Positions 1-9,504 are shown, counted from the first letter of the stretch. The stretch: DNA of 64,000 bases from Paracoccus sphaerophysae (GCF_000763805.1 NZ_JRKS01000005.1:25023-89022); one strand, 5' to 3'. The notes: generated from the letters alone by a model not told the origin. Numbers and translations: made by a program.

Positions 1-780
1 GTCATGCCACGCCGATCCCAGCCGCAGCATCGCGCCCATCCCTTGGCGGACCCGGGCGATCGCCTGATCCTCGGTCACCGTCTCGTGATCGTCCGCCGGG
101 CCGCCGGCGACATAGGCGGCAAAGGCCCGGCCCAGATCGGGCGAGGCGTAATGCCCGCCCACCGTCTTGCCCGCCGCCCGCGTCGCCGCGATCTCGGCCA
201 GCATCGCCGGGTCGCCCGCTGCCACGGCGGGGAAGTTCATCATCTCGCCCAGCCCCACGATGCCGTCCCAGCCCATCGCCTGCGCGACCTCGCCGGCGGT
301 GATCGGGTGGCCGGTGGTCTCCAGCCCCGGCGCCGAGGGCGCGCAGCTGGGCATCTGGGTCAGCATGGTGATCGGCTGGATCACGCTTTCGTCGCGCATC
401 AGCCTCACGCCGTCCAGCCCCAGCACGTTGGCGATCTCGTGGGGGTCGTGAAAGATCGTGGTCGTGCCGTGCGGGATTACCGCCTCGGCGAAGCGGGCGG
501 GGGTCAGCATCCCGGATTCGACGTGCATGTGCGCGTCGATCAGCCCCGGGACCATATAGCGGCCCGCGGCTTCGATCACCTGTGTCTCCGGGCCGATATT
601 GGCCGCGGCATCGGGCAGCACGCAGGCAACCCGTCCATCGGCGATCGCCACGTCATGGCCGGGCAGCAGCTCGCCGGTGTGGACGTTCACCCACACCCCG
701 CCGCGGATCACCAGATCGGCGGGGGCGCGGCCTGCTGCGACCTCGACCAGCCTCGCCTGCGCCTCGGTCCATGTCTGCAT
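1..780 (-). CDS. ade: Adenine deaminase, partial (C-terminus beyond window)
   Basis: Metal-dependent amidohydrolase that converts adenine to hypoxanthine and ammonia in purine salvage; cytosolic. The visible 260 residues hold the N-terminal beta-sandwich start (DLVIRGGVWVNVHTGE), the metal-binding HxH stretch GLIDAHMHVESGM near residue 80, and HDPHEIANVLG, which is characteristic of adenine deaminases rather than dihydroorotases or imidazolonepropionases. The ATG at 780 begins MQTWTEAQARL and gives the usual N-terminus. The gene is read leftwards and leaves the window after a WHD tripeptide, so the C-terminal domain cannot be judged. It is divergent from recO with under 60 bases between the starts. 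The family call is secure; substrate is by homology. Confidence 0.9.
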   Translation of the reverse strand, partial: MQTWTEAQARLVEVAAGRAPADLVIRGGVWVNVHTGELLPGHDVAIADGRVACVLPDAAANIGPETQVIEAAGRYMVPGLIDAHMHVESGMLTPARFAEAVIPHGTTTIFHDPHEIANVLGLDGVRLMRDESVIQPITMLTQMPSCAPSAPGLETTGHPITAGEVAQAMGWDGIVGLGEMMNFPAVAAGDPAMLAEIAATRAAGKTVGGHYASPDLGRAFAAYVAGGPADDHETVTEDQAIARVRQGMGAMLRLGSAWHD

Positions 781-838
781 CCGCCGCTCCTGTTCATTTC
801 CGCCGCCGTGGGGCAGCCTAGCCGGGAACGGAGGCGGG

Positions 839-1576
839 ATGGAATGGGCAGGCGAGGCGACCGTGATCGCGCGGCGCAAGCATGGGGAAAACGCGGTGAT
901 CCTGACCGCCCTGACCCGCGAGGCAGGGCTGATCCGCGGCGTCGTGCCAGGCGGCGCCAGCGTCCGGCGCGCGGCAATGCTGCAGCCGGGCAACCGCGTG
1001 GCGCTGCGCTGGCGGGCGCGGCTGGACGACCAGTTGGGCAGCTTTGCCGCCGAGCCCGCCCGGGCGCGGCCGGGGCTGATGGCCGATGCCGATGCGCTGG
1101 CCGGGCTGAACGCGGTCGCCGCGCTGCTGCCCTGGGCGCTGCCCGAGCGGGACCCTCACCCGCGGCTTGCCGACGCGACGGAAGCCCTGTTGGACGACAT
1201 CGACGCGGGCGCGCCCTGGGCCGAGCGCTATCTGCGGTGGGAGCTGGTGCTGCTGGACGAGCTGGGCTTCGGCCTGGCGCTGGACCGCTGCGCGGTCAGC
1301 GGGGCGCACGAGGGGCTCGCCTATGTGTCGCCCAAGACCGGCCACGCCGTCACCGCCGCGGCTGCCGGGGACTGGGCGCCGCGGCTCATTCCGCTGCCGG
1401 GCCCCCTGGGCGGCACGACCGGCGGCCTGGCCGAGGCGCTGGCCCTGACCAGCCATTTCCTCGACCGCATGGCCGCGGCCCATATCGGCAAGCCGATGCC
1501 GGCCGCCCGCGCCCGGCTCAGCCAGCGCCTGACCCGCGGCCTCGGGCGGTCCGAAATATCCCGGGGCCCGGGGTAG
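839..1576 (+). CDS. recO: DNA repair protein RecO
   Basis: RecO binds single-stranded DNA and RecR and helps load RecA during RecFOR gap repair; cytosolic. The 245-residue product has the N-terminal OB-fold signature (MEWAGEATVIARRKHGENAVI region, residues 1-80) and a helical C-terminal half. The zinc-finger cysteines of many RecO proteins are reduced to one Cys near residue 150. The ATG at 839 follows a GGAGG box by four bases; upstream in-frame sequence does not resemble RecO. The last codons (RSEISRGPG and stop) lie inside a copy of a dispersed intergenic repeat, so the extreme C-terminus seems repeat-derived. It stands alone between a divergent ade and a convergent lipoprotein gene. Confidence 0.93.
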   Translation: MEWAGEATVIARRKHGENAVILTALTREAGLIRGVVPGGASVRRAAMLQPGNRVALRWRARLDDQLGSFAAEPARARPGLMADADALAGLNAVAALLPWALPERDPHPRLADATEALLDDIDAGAPWAERYLRWELVLLDELGFGLALDRCAVSGAHEGLAYVSPKTGHAVTAAAAGDWAPRLIPLPGPLGGTTGGLAEALALTSHFLDRMAAAHIGKPMPAARARLSQRLTRGLGRSEISRGPG

Positions 1577-1589
1577 CGCCCTGATCCGG
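1553..1589. repeat. Dispersed GC-rich repeat, copy A
   Basis: Variant copy of a repeat seen again at 6927-6960 and 60257-60290, sharing the core ATATCCCGGGG followed by a GC-rich dyad. This copy is diverged (cccggggtagcgccc instead of the perfect dyad) and overlaps the 3' end and stop codon of recO. Similar elements are common at gene ends in Rhodobacterales; the function is unknown. Confidence 0.6.
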
Positions 1590-1599
1590 CCGCGCCATG

Positions 1600-1628
1600 A
1601 AAAAGGGCCGCCCCCGCAGGGACGGCCC
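1600..1628 (-). terminator. Rho-independent terminator of the META-domain lipoprotein gene
   Basis: On the minus strand, GGGCCG (1628-1623) pairs with CGGCCC (1610-1605), with further GGG/CCC pairing inside, followed by a run of five T. It sits 20 bases beyond the stop codon at 1650 and faces the 3' end of recO, so it may stop convergent transcription too. Confidence 0.7.
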
Positions 1629-1649
1629 GCAGGACCCGAACCGGACCGA

Positions 1650-2075
1650 TCAGTTGCCCGAGCGTTCGGCAGTGATCCAGCCCAGCGGGCTCTGGATCTT
1701 CAGCACGCCGCCTTCCCACTGGACCAGCGTCGCCTGAGTGATCGCGTTGATGAACCGCCCCTCGAAGCCCTTGTGGCCGCAGGGATTGTCGGTCCAGTTC
1801 ATCGTCGTGACCTGGAAGTTGGGCAGCGCGGCCGCGTTCACGCCGCTGAAGGTGTTGCAGGGGCCGTTGCCCGAAAACGCGTTTTGGGTCAGGCGGATGG
1901 TGGCATCGCGGGTCGGCACGGCCTCCTTGCCGAAGCCGACGACGGTGTAGGTGCCGAAGGGGATGCCCCCCTCGAAGCCCGTCCCATCGGTCCCGGCGGC
2001 GGGCGCGGTGGGTTCACACGCGGCCAGTGCGGCCAAGGCAGCCGCGGCGGCAGCAACGCGGGCAAGAGTTGTCAT
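1650..2075 (-). CDS. META-domain (HslJ-like) lipoprotein
   Basis: Predicted envelope lipoprotein of 141 residues. The N-terminus MTTLARVAAAAAALAALAAC ends in a lipobox (LAAC, Cys at residue 20), so it should be lipidated and held in a membrane. The rest matches the META/HslJ fold: FGTYTVVGFGKEAVP, then SGNGPCNTFSGV (the conserved G-C-N-x-F/Y motif) and two short motifs before the end. HslJ relatives are linked to heat-shock and novobiocin tolerance in Escherichia coli, but the biochemical role is unknown. The ATG at 2075 is chosen over upstream in-frame codons because only it gives a normal signal peptide. It has its own terminator at 1600-1628. Confidence 0.78.
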   Translation of the reverse strand: MTTLARVAAAAAALAALAACEPTAPAAGTDGTGFEGGIPFGTYTVVGFGKEAVPTRDATIRLTQNAFSGNGPCNTFSGVNAAALPNFQVTTMNWTDNPCGHKGFEGRFINAITQATLVQWEGGVLKIQSPLGWITAERSGN

Positions 2076-2234
2076 GACGAGATTCCCCCAAGGAAACATG
2101 GTACTGCGGATCGGCCCGCCCTGCCATTCCACGCCGCCAGAGTCCATGCACGCATGCGCGAGCGGCTTTCCGCCGACCGCCGCCGTGCCATTCCGGCAAC
2201 GCCCGCGCGGCCGTATTGCCACAAGCCGGCCGGT

Positions 2235-3866
2235 TCAGCCCAGCAGCCGCCGCGCGATCACCTGCGCCTGGATCTCGGCGGCGCCCTCGAAGATGTTCAG
2301 GATGCGCGCGTCGCACAGCACCCGGCTGATCGCGTATTCCAGCGCGAAGCCGTTGCCGCCGTGGATCTGCAGCGCGTTGTCGGCCGCCGACCACGCCACC
2401 CGCGCGCCCAGCAGCTTGGCCATCCCGGCCTCGAGGTCGCAGCGCTTGTCGTGGTCCTTCTGCCAAGCCGAATGATAGGTCAGCTGGCGGGCGACCATGA
2501 TTTCCACCGCCATCAGCGCCAGCTTGTCGGCGACGCGGGGGAACGCGATCAGCGGCTTGCCGAACTGCTTGCGGTCCAGCGCATACTGCATCCCGATCTC
2601 GAGCGCCGACTGGGCCACGCCGATGGCGCGGGCGGCGGTCTGGATGCGCGCCGATTCAAAGGTCTGCATCAGCTGCTTGAAGCCCTGGCCGGGCTGCCCG
2701 CCCAGCAGGTTGTCCGAGCTGACCTTGAAGCCGTCAAAGCCCAGCTCGTATTCCTTCATGCCGCGATAGCCCAGCACCTCGATCTCGCCGCCGGTCATGC
2801 CGGGGGTGGGGAAGGGCTCGGCCTCGGTGCCCGGAGTCTTCTCGGCCAGGAACATCGACAACCCGCGCCAGTCGGTCGTCTCGGGGTCGGTGCGGGCCAG
2901 CAGGGTCATCACATGGGTGCGGGCGGCGTGGGTGATCCAGGTCTTGTTGCCGGTGATCTCCCACCCGTCCCCGGTCCTGACCGCGCGGGTCCGCAGCGAG
3001 CCGAGGTCCGAGCCGGTGTTGGGTTCGGTGAAGACAGCGGTGGGCAGGATCTCGCCCGAGGCCAGCGCCGGCAGCCATTTCGCCTTCTGTTCCTCGGTGC
3101 CGCCGCAGATGATCAGCTCCGCCGCGATCTCGCTGCGGGTGCCCAGGGAGCCTACGCCGATATAGCCGCGCGAGAGTTCCTCGGAGACGACCACCATGGA
3201 CGCCTTGGACAGGCCCAGCCCGCCGAATTCCTCGGGGATGGTCAGGCCGAAGACGCCCAGCTCGGCCAGTTCGTGGATGATCTCCATCGGGATCAGCTCG
3301 TCCCGCAGGTGCCAGCCATGCGCGTTCGGGATCACCTTGTCATCCGCGTAGCGGCGGAACTGGTCGCGGATCATCTCCAGATCCTCGTCGAGCCCGGTGG
3401 CGCCAAAGGTCGCGCGGCCGTGGTTGTCCTGCATCAGCAGGACCAGCCGCGCCCGCGCCGCGGGGCTGTTGCCGCCCATCGCCGCGCGCGCCGCGTCCGA
3501 GGGCTGCCAGTCCACGCCCAGGTCCGACAGCCGGGCGAACTCGGTCTGGCTCATCGGGATGCCGCCGGCGATCTGGGTCAGGTATTCGCCAAAGGCGATC
3601 TGCAGGATCAGCTGCTCGATCTCGCCGAACCCGCCTTCCAGCCGTTCCGCCCAGGCCGCCATCTGCTGCAGCGATTCGACATAGGTGGCCAGCCACGACA
3701 GCGCGTGCGCGGCGTGCTGTTCCTCCTCGAGCGCGGCGCCGTCGATCTTGCCGCCGCCGACGCGGGCGCGCAGCGCCTCGGTAGCGCGGGTCAGCAGCGT
3801 CTCGAGTTCCGGCAGGACGGCGCGGGCGGCGGCGGGGGTCAGCGGAGCGGCGGCGGTGTCGAGCAT
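2235..3866 (-). CDS. mcd: Acyl-CoA dehydrogenase, probable (2S)-methylsuccinyl-CoA dehydrogenase
   Basis: FAD-dependent acyl-CoA dehydrogenase of 543 residues, about 150 longer than ordinary members because of an N-terminal helical extension. That architecture is known for methylsuccinyl-CoA dehydrogenase (Mcd), which oxidises (2S)-methylsuccinyl-CoA to mesaconyl-CoA in the ethylmalonyl-CoA pathway of acetate assimilation. Visible motifs are FTEPNTGSDLGSL and NKTWITHAA (flavin and substrate binding), IHGGNGFALEYAISRVLCD and NIFEGAAEIQ, whose Glu is the expected catalytic base. The start MLDTAAAPL at 3866 faces tauE divergently. No other pathway gene is adjacent, so Mcd rather than another long acyl-CoA dehydrogenase is inferred from length and similarity. 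The flavoprotein family itself is certain. Confidence 0.8.
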   Translation of the reverse strand: MLDTAAAPLTPAAARAVLPELETLLTRATEALRARVGGGKIDGAALEEEQHAAHALSWLATYVESLQQMAAWAERLEGGFGEIEQLILQIAFGEYLTQIAGGIPMSQTEFARLSDLGVDWQPSDAARAAMGGNSPAARARLVLLMQDNHGRATFGATGLDEDLEMIRDQFRRYADDKVIPNAHGWHLRDELIPMEIIHELAELGVFGLTIPEEFGGLGLSKASMVVVSEELSRGYIGVGSLGTRSEIAAELIICGGTEEQKAKWLPALASGEILPTAVFTEPNTGSDLGSLRTRAVRTGDGWEITGNKTWITHAARTHVMTLLARTDPETTDWRGLSMFLAEKTPGTEAEPFPTPGMTGGEIEVLGYRGMKEYELGFDGFKVSSDNLLGGQPGQGFKQLMQTFESARIQTAARAIGVAQSALEIGMQYALDRKQFGKPLIAFPRVADKLALMAVEIMVARQLTYHSAWQKDHDKRCDLEAGMAKLLGARVAWSAADNALQIHGGNGFALEYAISRVLCDARILNIFEGAAEIQAQVIARRLLG

Positions 3867-4052
3867 GAGGCGAATCCCTTGGCAGGCGGGGCGAAAGCAC
3901 TGGCAGCGGTCCTAGCCCTTTCGCAGGTGCAGCGCAATGATGCTGCGCCGCAACGCCCCGGCGCGCAGGATAGTTTCGCGCCGGGCTCCGGCAGGCTGGC
4001 GCGCCCCCCAAGCCGCCTTGCGGCCGCCACCGCCTCGGCTAGGTTCGCGCGG

Positions 4053-4817
4053 ATGTTCGGTCTCGACCTCCAGCTCGTCGCGCTCGCCGCCGCCGTGACC
4101 TTCTTCGCGGGCTTCGTGAAGGGCGCGATCGGCTTTGCCATGCCGATGATCATGATGTCGGCCTTCGGGTCGTTCCTGCCCGCGCCGGTGGCGCTGGCGC
4201 TGCTGATCCTGCCGACGCTGGTCACCAACGTGCAGCAGGCGACCCGGCAGGGGTTCGGCGCAGCGTGGGAGTCGGCCCGCCGCTACCAGTGGCACATCGG
4301 GATGGTGGTGCTGTTCATCTTCGTCTCGGCCCCCTTCGCCAGGGCGCTGCCGGCCTGGGTGATGTATCTGGCGCTGGGTGTCCCGATCGTGGCCTTCGCG
4401 CTGTGGCAGCTGTCCGGCCGGCCGCTGACCCTGCCGATCCACCACCGCCGCCGGGCCGAGATCGTCAGCGGCATCATCGGCGGGCTGTATGGCGGCATCT
4501 CGGGGATCTGGGGGCCGCCGCTCATCGTCTATCTGCTGTCGGTCGGGGCGACCAAGCTGGACCAGATCCGGGTGCAAGGGGTGGTGTTCCTGCTGGGTGC
4601 GGTAGCGCTGACCGCGGCGCATCTGACCTCGGGCGTGCTGAACGCGCAGACGCTGCCCCTGTCGGCGCTGATGGTGATCCCGGCGCTGGCCGGGATGCAG
4701 CTGGGCTTTGCCTTGCAGGACCGCATGGATGTGACGCAGTTTCGGCGCTGGACGCTGATCCTGCTGGTCCTGACCGGGGCCAACCTGATCCGCCGCGCCC
4801 TGACCATGGGGCCCTGA
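4053..4817 (+). CDS. TauE/SafE-family (TSUP) membrane permease
   Basis: Integral membrane protein of 254 residues from the sulfite exporter TauE/SafE family, which moves sulfite, sulfoacetate or other organic anions; the substrate here is unknown. About eight hydrophobic segments are visible. The two family repeat motifs are [14 protein letters not shown] near residue 20 and [20 protein letters not shown] near residue 145. The ATG at 4053 gives the normal short N-terminus ([18 protein letters not shown]). The reading frame is open for kilobases upstream, but that part is shadow sequence over the acyl-CoA dehydrogenase. It ends 14 bases before dapE and may be co-transcribed with it. Confidence 0.88.
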   Translation: MFGLDLQLVALAAAVTFFAGFVKGAIGFAMPMIMMSAFGSFLPAPVALALLILPTLVTNVQQATRQGFGAAWESARRYQWHIGMVVLFIFVSAPFARALPAWVMYLALGVPIVAFALWQLSGRPLTLPIHHRRRAEIVSGIIGGLYGGISGIWGPPLIVYLLSVGATKLDQIRVQGVVFLLGAVALTAAHLTSGVLNAQTLPLSALMVIPALAGMQLGFALQDRMDVTQFRRWTLILLVLTGANLIRRALTMGP

Positions 4818-4831
4818 CACGGGGAAACGAC

Positions 4832-5974
4832 ATGACCACCGACGCCGCCGACCTCACCGCCCGCCTGATCCGCTGCCCCTCGGTCACGCCCGAGGACGGC
4901 GGCGCGCTGGTTCTGCTGGAAACCCTGCTGTCCCAGGCCGGGTTTACCTGCACCCGCGTGGACCGCGACGGCACCCCGAACCTGTTCGCGCGCTGGGGCG
5001 AGAAGGGCGCGGCGCGGTCCTTCGGCTTCAACGGCCACACCGATGTCGTGCCCCCGGGCGACCCGGCCAGCTGGACCCATCCGCCATTTTCGGGCGCCGA
5101 GATCGACGGCGTGATCTGGGGCCGAGGCGCCACCGACATGAAATCCGGCGTCGCGGCCTTCGTCGCCGCCGCCATCGACTTCGTCCACGACACCCCGCCC
5201 GACGGCGCCGTGATCCTGACCATCACCGGCGACGAAGAGGGCACTTCGCGCGACGGCACCATCGCGCTGCTGGACTGGATGCGCGAGACCGGCGAGACGA
5301 TGCAGGTCTGCATCGTGGGCGAGCCCTCGAACCCCGAGATCATGGGCGAGATGATCAAGATCGGCCGCCGCGGCAGCCTGACCGCGACGATCACCGCGAC
5401 CGGCAAGCAGGGCCACGCCGCCTATCCGCACCGCGCCAACAACCCGCTGCACGCGCTGGTGCGGCTGCTGGCCGGGCTGACCGCCGCGCCGCTGGATCGG
5501 GGGACGGAACATTTCGACCCCTCGGGCCTGCAGATCACCACCATCGACTGCGGCAACCCCGCGTCCAACGTGATCCCGGAAAAGGCCACCGCGGTGGTCA
5601 ACATCCGCTTCAACGACGCCCATTCCGGCGACAGCCTGACCGCGATGTTGCGCGAACGCGCCGCCGCCCTCGAGGCCGAAACCGGCGTCAGGTTCGGCGT
5701 CGAGGTCTTCGTGTCCGGCGAAAGTTTCCTGACCCAGCCCGGGCCTTTCGTGGACCTCGTGCGCGACGTGGTCGCCGGGCAGACCGGCGTGACCCCGGTG
5801 CTGTCAACCTCGGGCGGGACCTCGGACGCGCGCTTCGTCAAGGACATGTGCCCGGTGCTGGAGTTCGGCCTCGTCGGCGCCTTCATGCACCAGGTCGACG
5901 AGCGCGTGCCAGCCGCCCAGGTCCGCCAGCTCAAGGACATCTACCAGGCGATCCTGCAGCGGTATTTCGCATGA
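4832..5974 (+). CDS. dapE: Succinyl-diaminopimelate desuccinylase
   Basis: Zinc-dependent M20-family hydrolase that removes succinate from N-succinyl-LL-diaminopimelate in the lysine and meso-diaminopimelate pathway; cytosolic and needed for peptidoglycan. The 380 residues carry SVTPEDGG near the start, [10 protein letters not shown] and [14 protein letters not shown] (metal His and bridging Asp), TGDEEG (catalytic Glu pair) and the C-terminal [11 protein letters not shown]. The ATG at 4832 has an upstream GGGGAAA stretch. The stop overlaps the next start as ATGA, implying translational coupling with the acetyltransferase gene that follows. Confidence 0.95.
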   Translation: MTTDAADLTARLIRCPSVTPEDGGALVLLETLLSQAGFTCTRVDRDGTPNLFARWGEKGAARSFGFNGHTDVVPPGDPASWTHPPFSGAEIDGVIWGRGATDMKSGVAAFVAAAIDFVHDTPPDGAVILTITGDEEGTSRDGTIALLDWMRETGETMQVCIVGEPSNPEIMGEMIKIGRRGSLTATITATGKQGHAAYPHRANNPLHALVRLLAGLTAAPLDRGTEHFDPSGLQITTIDCGNPASNVIPEKATAVVNIRFNDAHSGDSLTAMLRERAAALEAETGVRFGVEVFVSGESFLTQPGPFVDLVRDVVAGQTGVTPVLSTSGGTSDARFVKDMCPVLEFGLVGAFMHQVDERVPAAQVRQLKDIYQAILQRYFA

Positions 5975-6384
5975 AGATCGCCGTCACCGACGATGTCGAC
6001 GCCTGCATGGCGATCCGCCGCAAGGTCTTCGTCGAGGAACAGGCCGTCCCCGAAGAGCTTGAGCTGGACGCCCACGACGCCACCGCCGTGCATCTGCTGG
6101 CCGTCGCCCACGGTCGCCCGGTCGGGACGGCGCGGCTGCTGATCGACGGCAATCACGCCAAGATCGGCCGCGTCGCGGTGCTGGCCGAGACCCGCGGCAC
6201 CGGCGCCGGCGCCGCGCTGATGCGAGCCGCGCTGGACGAGCTGCGCGCCCGCGGCGTGCGCGAGGTCACCCTGGGCTCGCAGACCCACGCCATCGGCTTT
6301 TACGAAAGGCTGGGTTTTCGGGTGCATGGTCCGGAATATGACGATGCCGGCATCCCGCACCGCGACATGACGCTGCTTCTGTGA
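5971..6384 (+). CDS. GNAT-family N-acetyltransferase (ElaA/YjcF-like)
   Basis: Probable acyl-CoA-dependent N-acetyltransferase of 137 residues. The N-terminus [22 protein letters not shown] and the block [19 protein letters not shown] (acetyl-CoA pyrophosphate loop, R/Q-x-x-G-x-G/A) are typical. [23 protein letters not shown] matches the small group that includes YjcF and ElaA. The substrate is unknown. The start overlaps the dapE stop by four bases, and the end overlaps the next gene by four (GTGA), so the three form a tight operon. Confidence 0.85.
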   Translation: MKIAVTDDVDACMAIRRKVFVEEQAVPEELELDAHDATAVHLLAVAHGRPVGTARLLIDGNHAKIGRVAVLAETRGTGAGAALMRAALDELRARGVREVTLGSQTHAIGFYERLGFRVHGPEYDDAGIPHRDMTLLL

Positions 6385-6878
6385 GCCTGATCCGCCCGGA
6401 ACTCGCCGCCCGACTGCGCTCCTGGCGCGAGGTGATCGCCGCAGGCATCACCGCTGCGGCCGGGCTGTGGGTGTTTTCGCTGGGCGGGCTGGTGTTGCAG
6501 CCGCTGGGCTTGGCGGTCCTCGCCGTCGCGTCGCTGTGGGGCCTGGGCGCCTGGCGCCGCCGTCGCTTTGCGCAAGACATCGCCGCGCCCGGCGTGGTCG
6601 AGGTCGAGGAGGGCGCGATCCGCTATTTCGGCGCCCGGGTGCTGGGCGGCGAGATCGCCCTGCGCGACCTGACCGAGATCCGCCTGCTGCGGCTGGACGG
6701 CGACCCGCATTGGCGTCTGCGCAGCACCGCGGGCGAGGCGCTGCTGATCCCGGTCGAGGCTCTGGGCGCGCCGGCGCTCGCCGACGCCTTCGCCGCGCTT
6801 CCGGGGTTCGACCTGGGCGCTGCCGCCGCGGCCCTCGCCGGCCGCGCGGCGTTCACGACCGTCTGGAAACGCCCCTGA
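6381..6878 (+). CDS. Small membrane protein of unknown function
   Basis: Product of 165 residues, starting at a GTG that overlaps the preceding stop (GTGA). Residues about 18-60 form two adjacent hydrophobic helices, followed by WRRRRF, which predicts a cytosolic loop. The rest is soluble and beta-rich, with VEVEEGAIRYFG, LRDLTEIRLLRLDGDPHWRL and LIPVEALG, resembling PH-like domains of bacterial membrane proteins, though this cannot be proven by eye. It is the third gene of the dapE operon. I do not recognise a named family. Confidence 0.75.
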   Translation: MSLIRPELAARLRSWREVIAAGITAAAGLWVFSLGGLVLQPLGLAVLAVASLWGLGAWRRRRFAQDIAAPGVVEVEEGAIRYFGARVLGGEIALRDLTEIRLLRLDGDPHWRLRSTAGEALLIPVEALGAPALADAFAALPGFDLGAAAAALAGRAAFTTVWKRP

Positions 6879-6886
6879 CAGATAAA

Positions 6887-6911
6887 GGGCCGCAGGGTAA
6901 TCCCGCGGCCC
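6887..6911 (+). terminator. Hairpin ending the dapE operon
   Basis: GGGCCGC (6887-6893) pairs with GCGGCCC (6905-6911) around an 11-base loop, just after the stop at 6878 and followed by CCTTC. There is no strong T run, so termination efficiency is uncertain. Confidence 0.5.
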
Positions 6912-6926
6912 CTTCGGGCGGTCCTC

Positions 6927-6960
6927 GAATATCCCGGGGTCCGGGGCAGAGCCCCGGTCC
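6927..6960. repeat. Dispersed GC-rich repeat, copy B
   Basis: Core GAATATCCCGGGGTCC, then CCGGGGC-AGA-GCCCCGG, a perfect 7-bp dyad. It is nearly identical to copy C (60257-60290) and lies between two convergent genes. Confidence 0.7.
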
Positions 6961-6979
6961 GGCATTTCAGTCCGGCCGC

Positions 6980-9214
6980 TCAGTTCCGCGCCAGCAGATC
7001 GGTGATCCGGCGTACCGCGGCGCGGCGGTTGGCGCGCACGTCGCCTTCGCGGCCGACCTTCAGGAACTGCTCACCGTAGCCCTGCACGACCATGTTTTCC
7101 GGCGGCACCTGGAAGAACTCGGTCAGCGCCAGCGCCACCGATTCCGCCCGCCGGTCGGACAGCGCGAGGTTCATGGCGTCGGCGCCCACGGTGTCGGTGT
7201 GGCCCTCGATCAGGAACACCTCGCCGGGGTTCTGGCGGATCTGGTCGGCGATCACGCGGCCCAGCGAGGCCAGCGCCTGCGCCTGGTCCGGCTTGATCGC
7301 GGCCGAGCCCGTGTCGAAGGTGATCGCCTGGATGTCGACCGGGGCGACGAGGGCGCGGACCTCGGGGATGCTGCGCACCTGGCCCAGCGTAAAGCTGCGG
7401 TTCACCGCCGTTTCGCGGCGCAGCGCCTCGCGCAGCGCCTCGTCCGAGATCGGCTGGCCCGGCATCACGACCACCGGCTCGGCCGGGGCGGGCAGTTGCG
7501 CGACGTCCACCGGCTGGACGGCCGCGGTTTCGTCGATCAGCGCCGTCGAGGTGCCATCGGGATGGACCACCGTGCGGCGCAGGATGCGCAGGTCGGCGTC
7601 GCGGATGGTGATGACCTGGCTGCCATCCTCGCGCGTGACGATGGTGCGTGACGAGCCGTCGGCATATTCCTCGGTCTGCACGGTCGACCCGGGGCGCAGC
7701 AGCAAGGCGTTGTCATCCTTGATGATTTCCTGGCTGCCATCGGCTCGCGTCACGACCACCCGGTCGCCGGTGTTCAGCGCCACCTCGCGGTCGTTGGACA
7801 GCATCTGCCCCACCGCCATCCCGGCCAGGGCGGGCAGGATCGCCTGCTTCAGCGCCGTTTCCAGGTCGCTGTCGCGGTTCTTCCCGGTGTCGGCGGTCTG
7901 CGTCCCGGTCACGACCGGGGCGGTGCCCGGCGCCGGGGTGACGACAACCGTCTGCCCGGCCGCGTTCGCGGCGGCTTCCGCGGCAGCCGCCGCGGCGGCA
8001 TCGGCGGCGCGGGCCTGGCCGCGCAGATCGGTCGCGAAGTCCTCGGTGGCGGCGCGGCTGTTGGCCTCGGTCACCGCGGTCTTTTCGCCGGTGACGACCG
8101 GAGCCGACGAATCGGCCAGCGCTGCCGCGGCCGGCGCGGTGGCTGCCGCCGCGGCCTCGCGGGCCGCGTCGGTCGCCTTGGCCGTCGCCTCGGGGATCGC
8201 CTTGGCGGCGGCCAGCGCCTCGGCCAGGGCATCGTCCTGCGGCACAGGCGTCGTCGCCTGCTGGGCGGCGGTCGGCGGAGTGACCACGACGGGCGCGGCG
8301 TCGGTCACCTGGGGCGCGGCGACGGGCTCTGCCTGCGGCGCCGTCACCACGACCGGCGCGGACGCTGCGGGGGCCGGCGCGATCGGAGCGGGCGCGTCCG
8401 CGGGGGCCGGGGCTGGCGTTACGACCGGCGCCGCCGCCGGCTTCGCCGCATCGCGTTCCGCGAGGGCGCGGGCGATGTCGGTGTCGGACGGGGCCTGCGC
8501 CGGCGCGGCCTCGGCCGGAGTTGCCTCGGCCCGAGCGGCCTCTCCCACGGGAGCGGCCTCTACCACAGGCGCCGCCTCGACCTGGGCCGGCTCGGGGCTT
8601 TCTGCCGCGACCTTGGCCGCCGCCCGCGCCGAATCCGCCGCGTCGGCCGCTGCCGCTGCCGCGCGGGCCGCCGCTTCGGCGTCGGCGGTCGCGGCCGTTG
8701 CCGCGTCGTCGGGCTGGTCTGCACTGTCCGGCGCCGGTTGTGCCGGGACCACGACCGGCGCGCCTGCGTCAGCTGCGGCCGCCGCATCGGCCTGCGCCAC
8801 GACAACGCTGCCGGCGGCGCCCGCGGCTGCCGCCTCGGGCGCGCCATACATCCGCTCGGGGTTGATCGGCACCAGGTTGCCGTCCCCATCGACACGCATG
8901 ATCTGCTGCGGCGCGGGGGCGAGGATGAAGCTGCCGTCATCGACCATCTGCACCGCCACGCCTTCCGGCGTGAACAGGGCCGAGCCCTCGGCGCAGGGCT
9001 TGGGCGCGTTCATCAGGCATTTCAGGTCGGCTTCGGTGACGCCGGCCTTGACCTCGTCGGCAAGCGTCCGGGCCAGGTCCGGCATGTTCTGCGCCCTGTC
9101 CGCGGCGATGCGCGCCGCGTCGGCCGCGGCCAGGGTCTGGGCCGAGGCCAACTGGGGCAGCCCGAGGCTGAGGCCAAGGGCAATGGCGGTCGAGTTTCGG
9201 AAGATGCGGCGCAT
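6980..9214 (-). CDS. OmpA-family outer-membrane/peptidoglycan-associated protein with long Ala-Pro linker
   Basis: Envelope protein of 744 residues. Residues 1-26 (MRRIFRNSTAIALGLSLGLP to ASAQ) form a Sec signal peptide. A short Cys-containing N-terminal region follows (DLKCLMNAPKPC), then about 300 residues of low-complexity Ala/Pro/Val sequence that probably span the periplasm. A beta-rich region with repeated V-T-R-x-D-G-S-Q units comes next. The C-terminal OmpA domain (AITFDTGSAAIKPDQ, LIEGHTDTVGADAMN, LSDRRAESV) binds peptidoglycan diaminopimelate. The start at 9214 is set by the signal peptide. Linker length varies between strains in such proteins. It is divergent from infA and convergent with the dapE operon. 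The anchoring role is inferred from the domain. Confidence 0.88.
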   Translation of the reverse strand: MRRIFRNSTAIALGLSLGLPQLASAQTLAAADAARIAADRAQNMPDLARTLADEVKAGVTEADLKCLMNAPKPCAEGSALFTPEGVAVQMVDDGSFILAPAPQQIMRVDGDGNLVPINPERMYGAPEAAAAGAAGSVVVAQADAAAAADAGAPVVVPAQPAPDSADQPDDAATAATADAEAAARAAAAAADAADSARAAAKVAAESPEPAQVEAAPVVEAAPVGEAARAEATPAEAAPAQAPSDTDIARALAERDAAKPAAAPVVTPAPAPADAPAPIAPAPAASAPVVVTAPQAEPVAAPQVTDAAPVVVTPPTAAQQATTPVPQDDALAEALAAAKAIPEATAKATDAAREAAAAATAPAAAALADSSAPVVTGEKTAVTEANSRAATEDFATDLRGQARAADAAAAAAAEAAANAAGQTVVVTPAPGTAPVVTGTQTADTGKNRDSDLETALKQAILPALAGMAVGQMLSNDREVALNTGDRVVVTRADGSQEIIKDDNALLLRPGSTVQTEEYADGSSRTIVTREDGSQVITIRDADLRILRRTVVHPDGTSTALIDETAAVQPVDVAQLPAPAEPVVVMPGQPISDEALREALRRETAVNRSFTLGQVRSIPEVRALVAPVDIQAITFDTGSAAIKPDQAQALASLGRVIADQIRQNPGEVFLIEGHTDTVGADAMNLALSDRRAESVALALTEFFQVPPENMVVQGYGEQFLKVGREGDVRANRRAAVRRITDLLARN

Positions 9215-9435
9215 GTCGGTTCCTCGGGTTGCTGGCGCGGTCGGCGCGTGAAGGCGTCCCCGCGCGACGCGGTGGCGGCAGCGGGCGTGATGCCTAGTGA
9301 ACCACATCGCGCCGAAGCCGTTCCCCCAAAATCCGCGTGATTTTAGCCAAAGCCTTGTGAAGATTGCGTGATCCGCGTGCGGCTCCCCGACGGGCGCTGC
9401 CCCGGCCGCATACGGCGGTGCGGCAGCGTGACCCC

Positions 9436-9464
9436 TTGAAAAACCCGGTGTTTGCCCGCATATG
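9436..9464 (+). promoter_or_regulatory. Candidate promoter for infA
   Basis: TTGAAA (9436-9441) and CATATG (9459-9464), 17 bases apart, lie about 40 bases upstream of the infA start inside the 290-base divergent gap between the OmpA-family gene and infA. Both boxes fit sigma-70 consensus moderately. The rest of that gap shows nothing else I can support. Confidence 0.5.
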
Positions 9465-9504
9465 GCATCGTCCGCGATCCGCGGTCCCCCGAACAGGAGA
9501 AGAC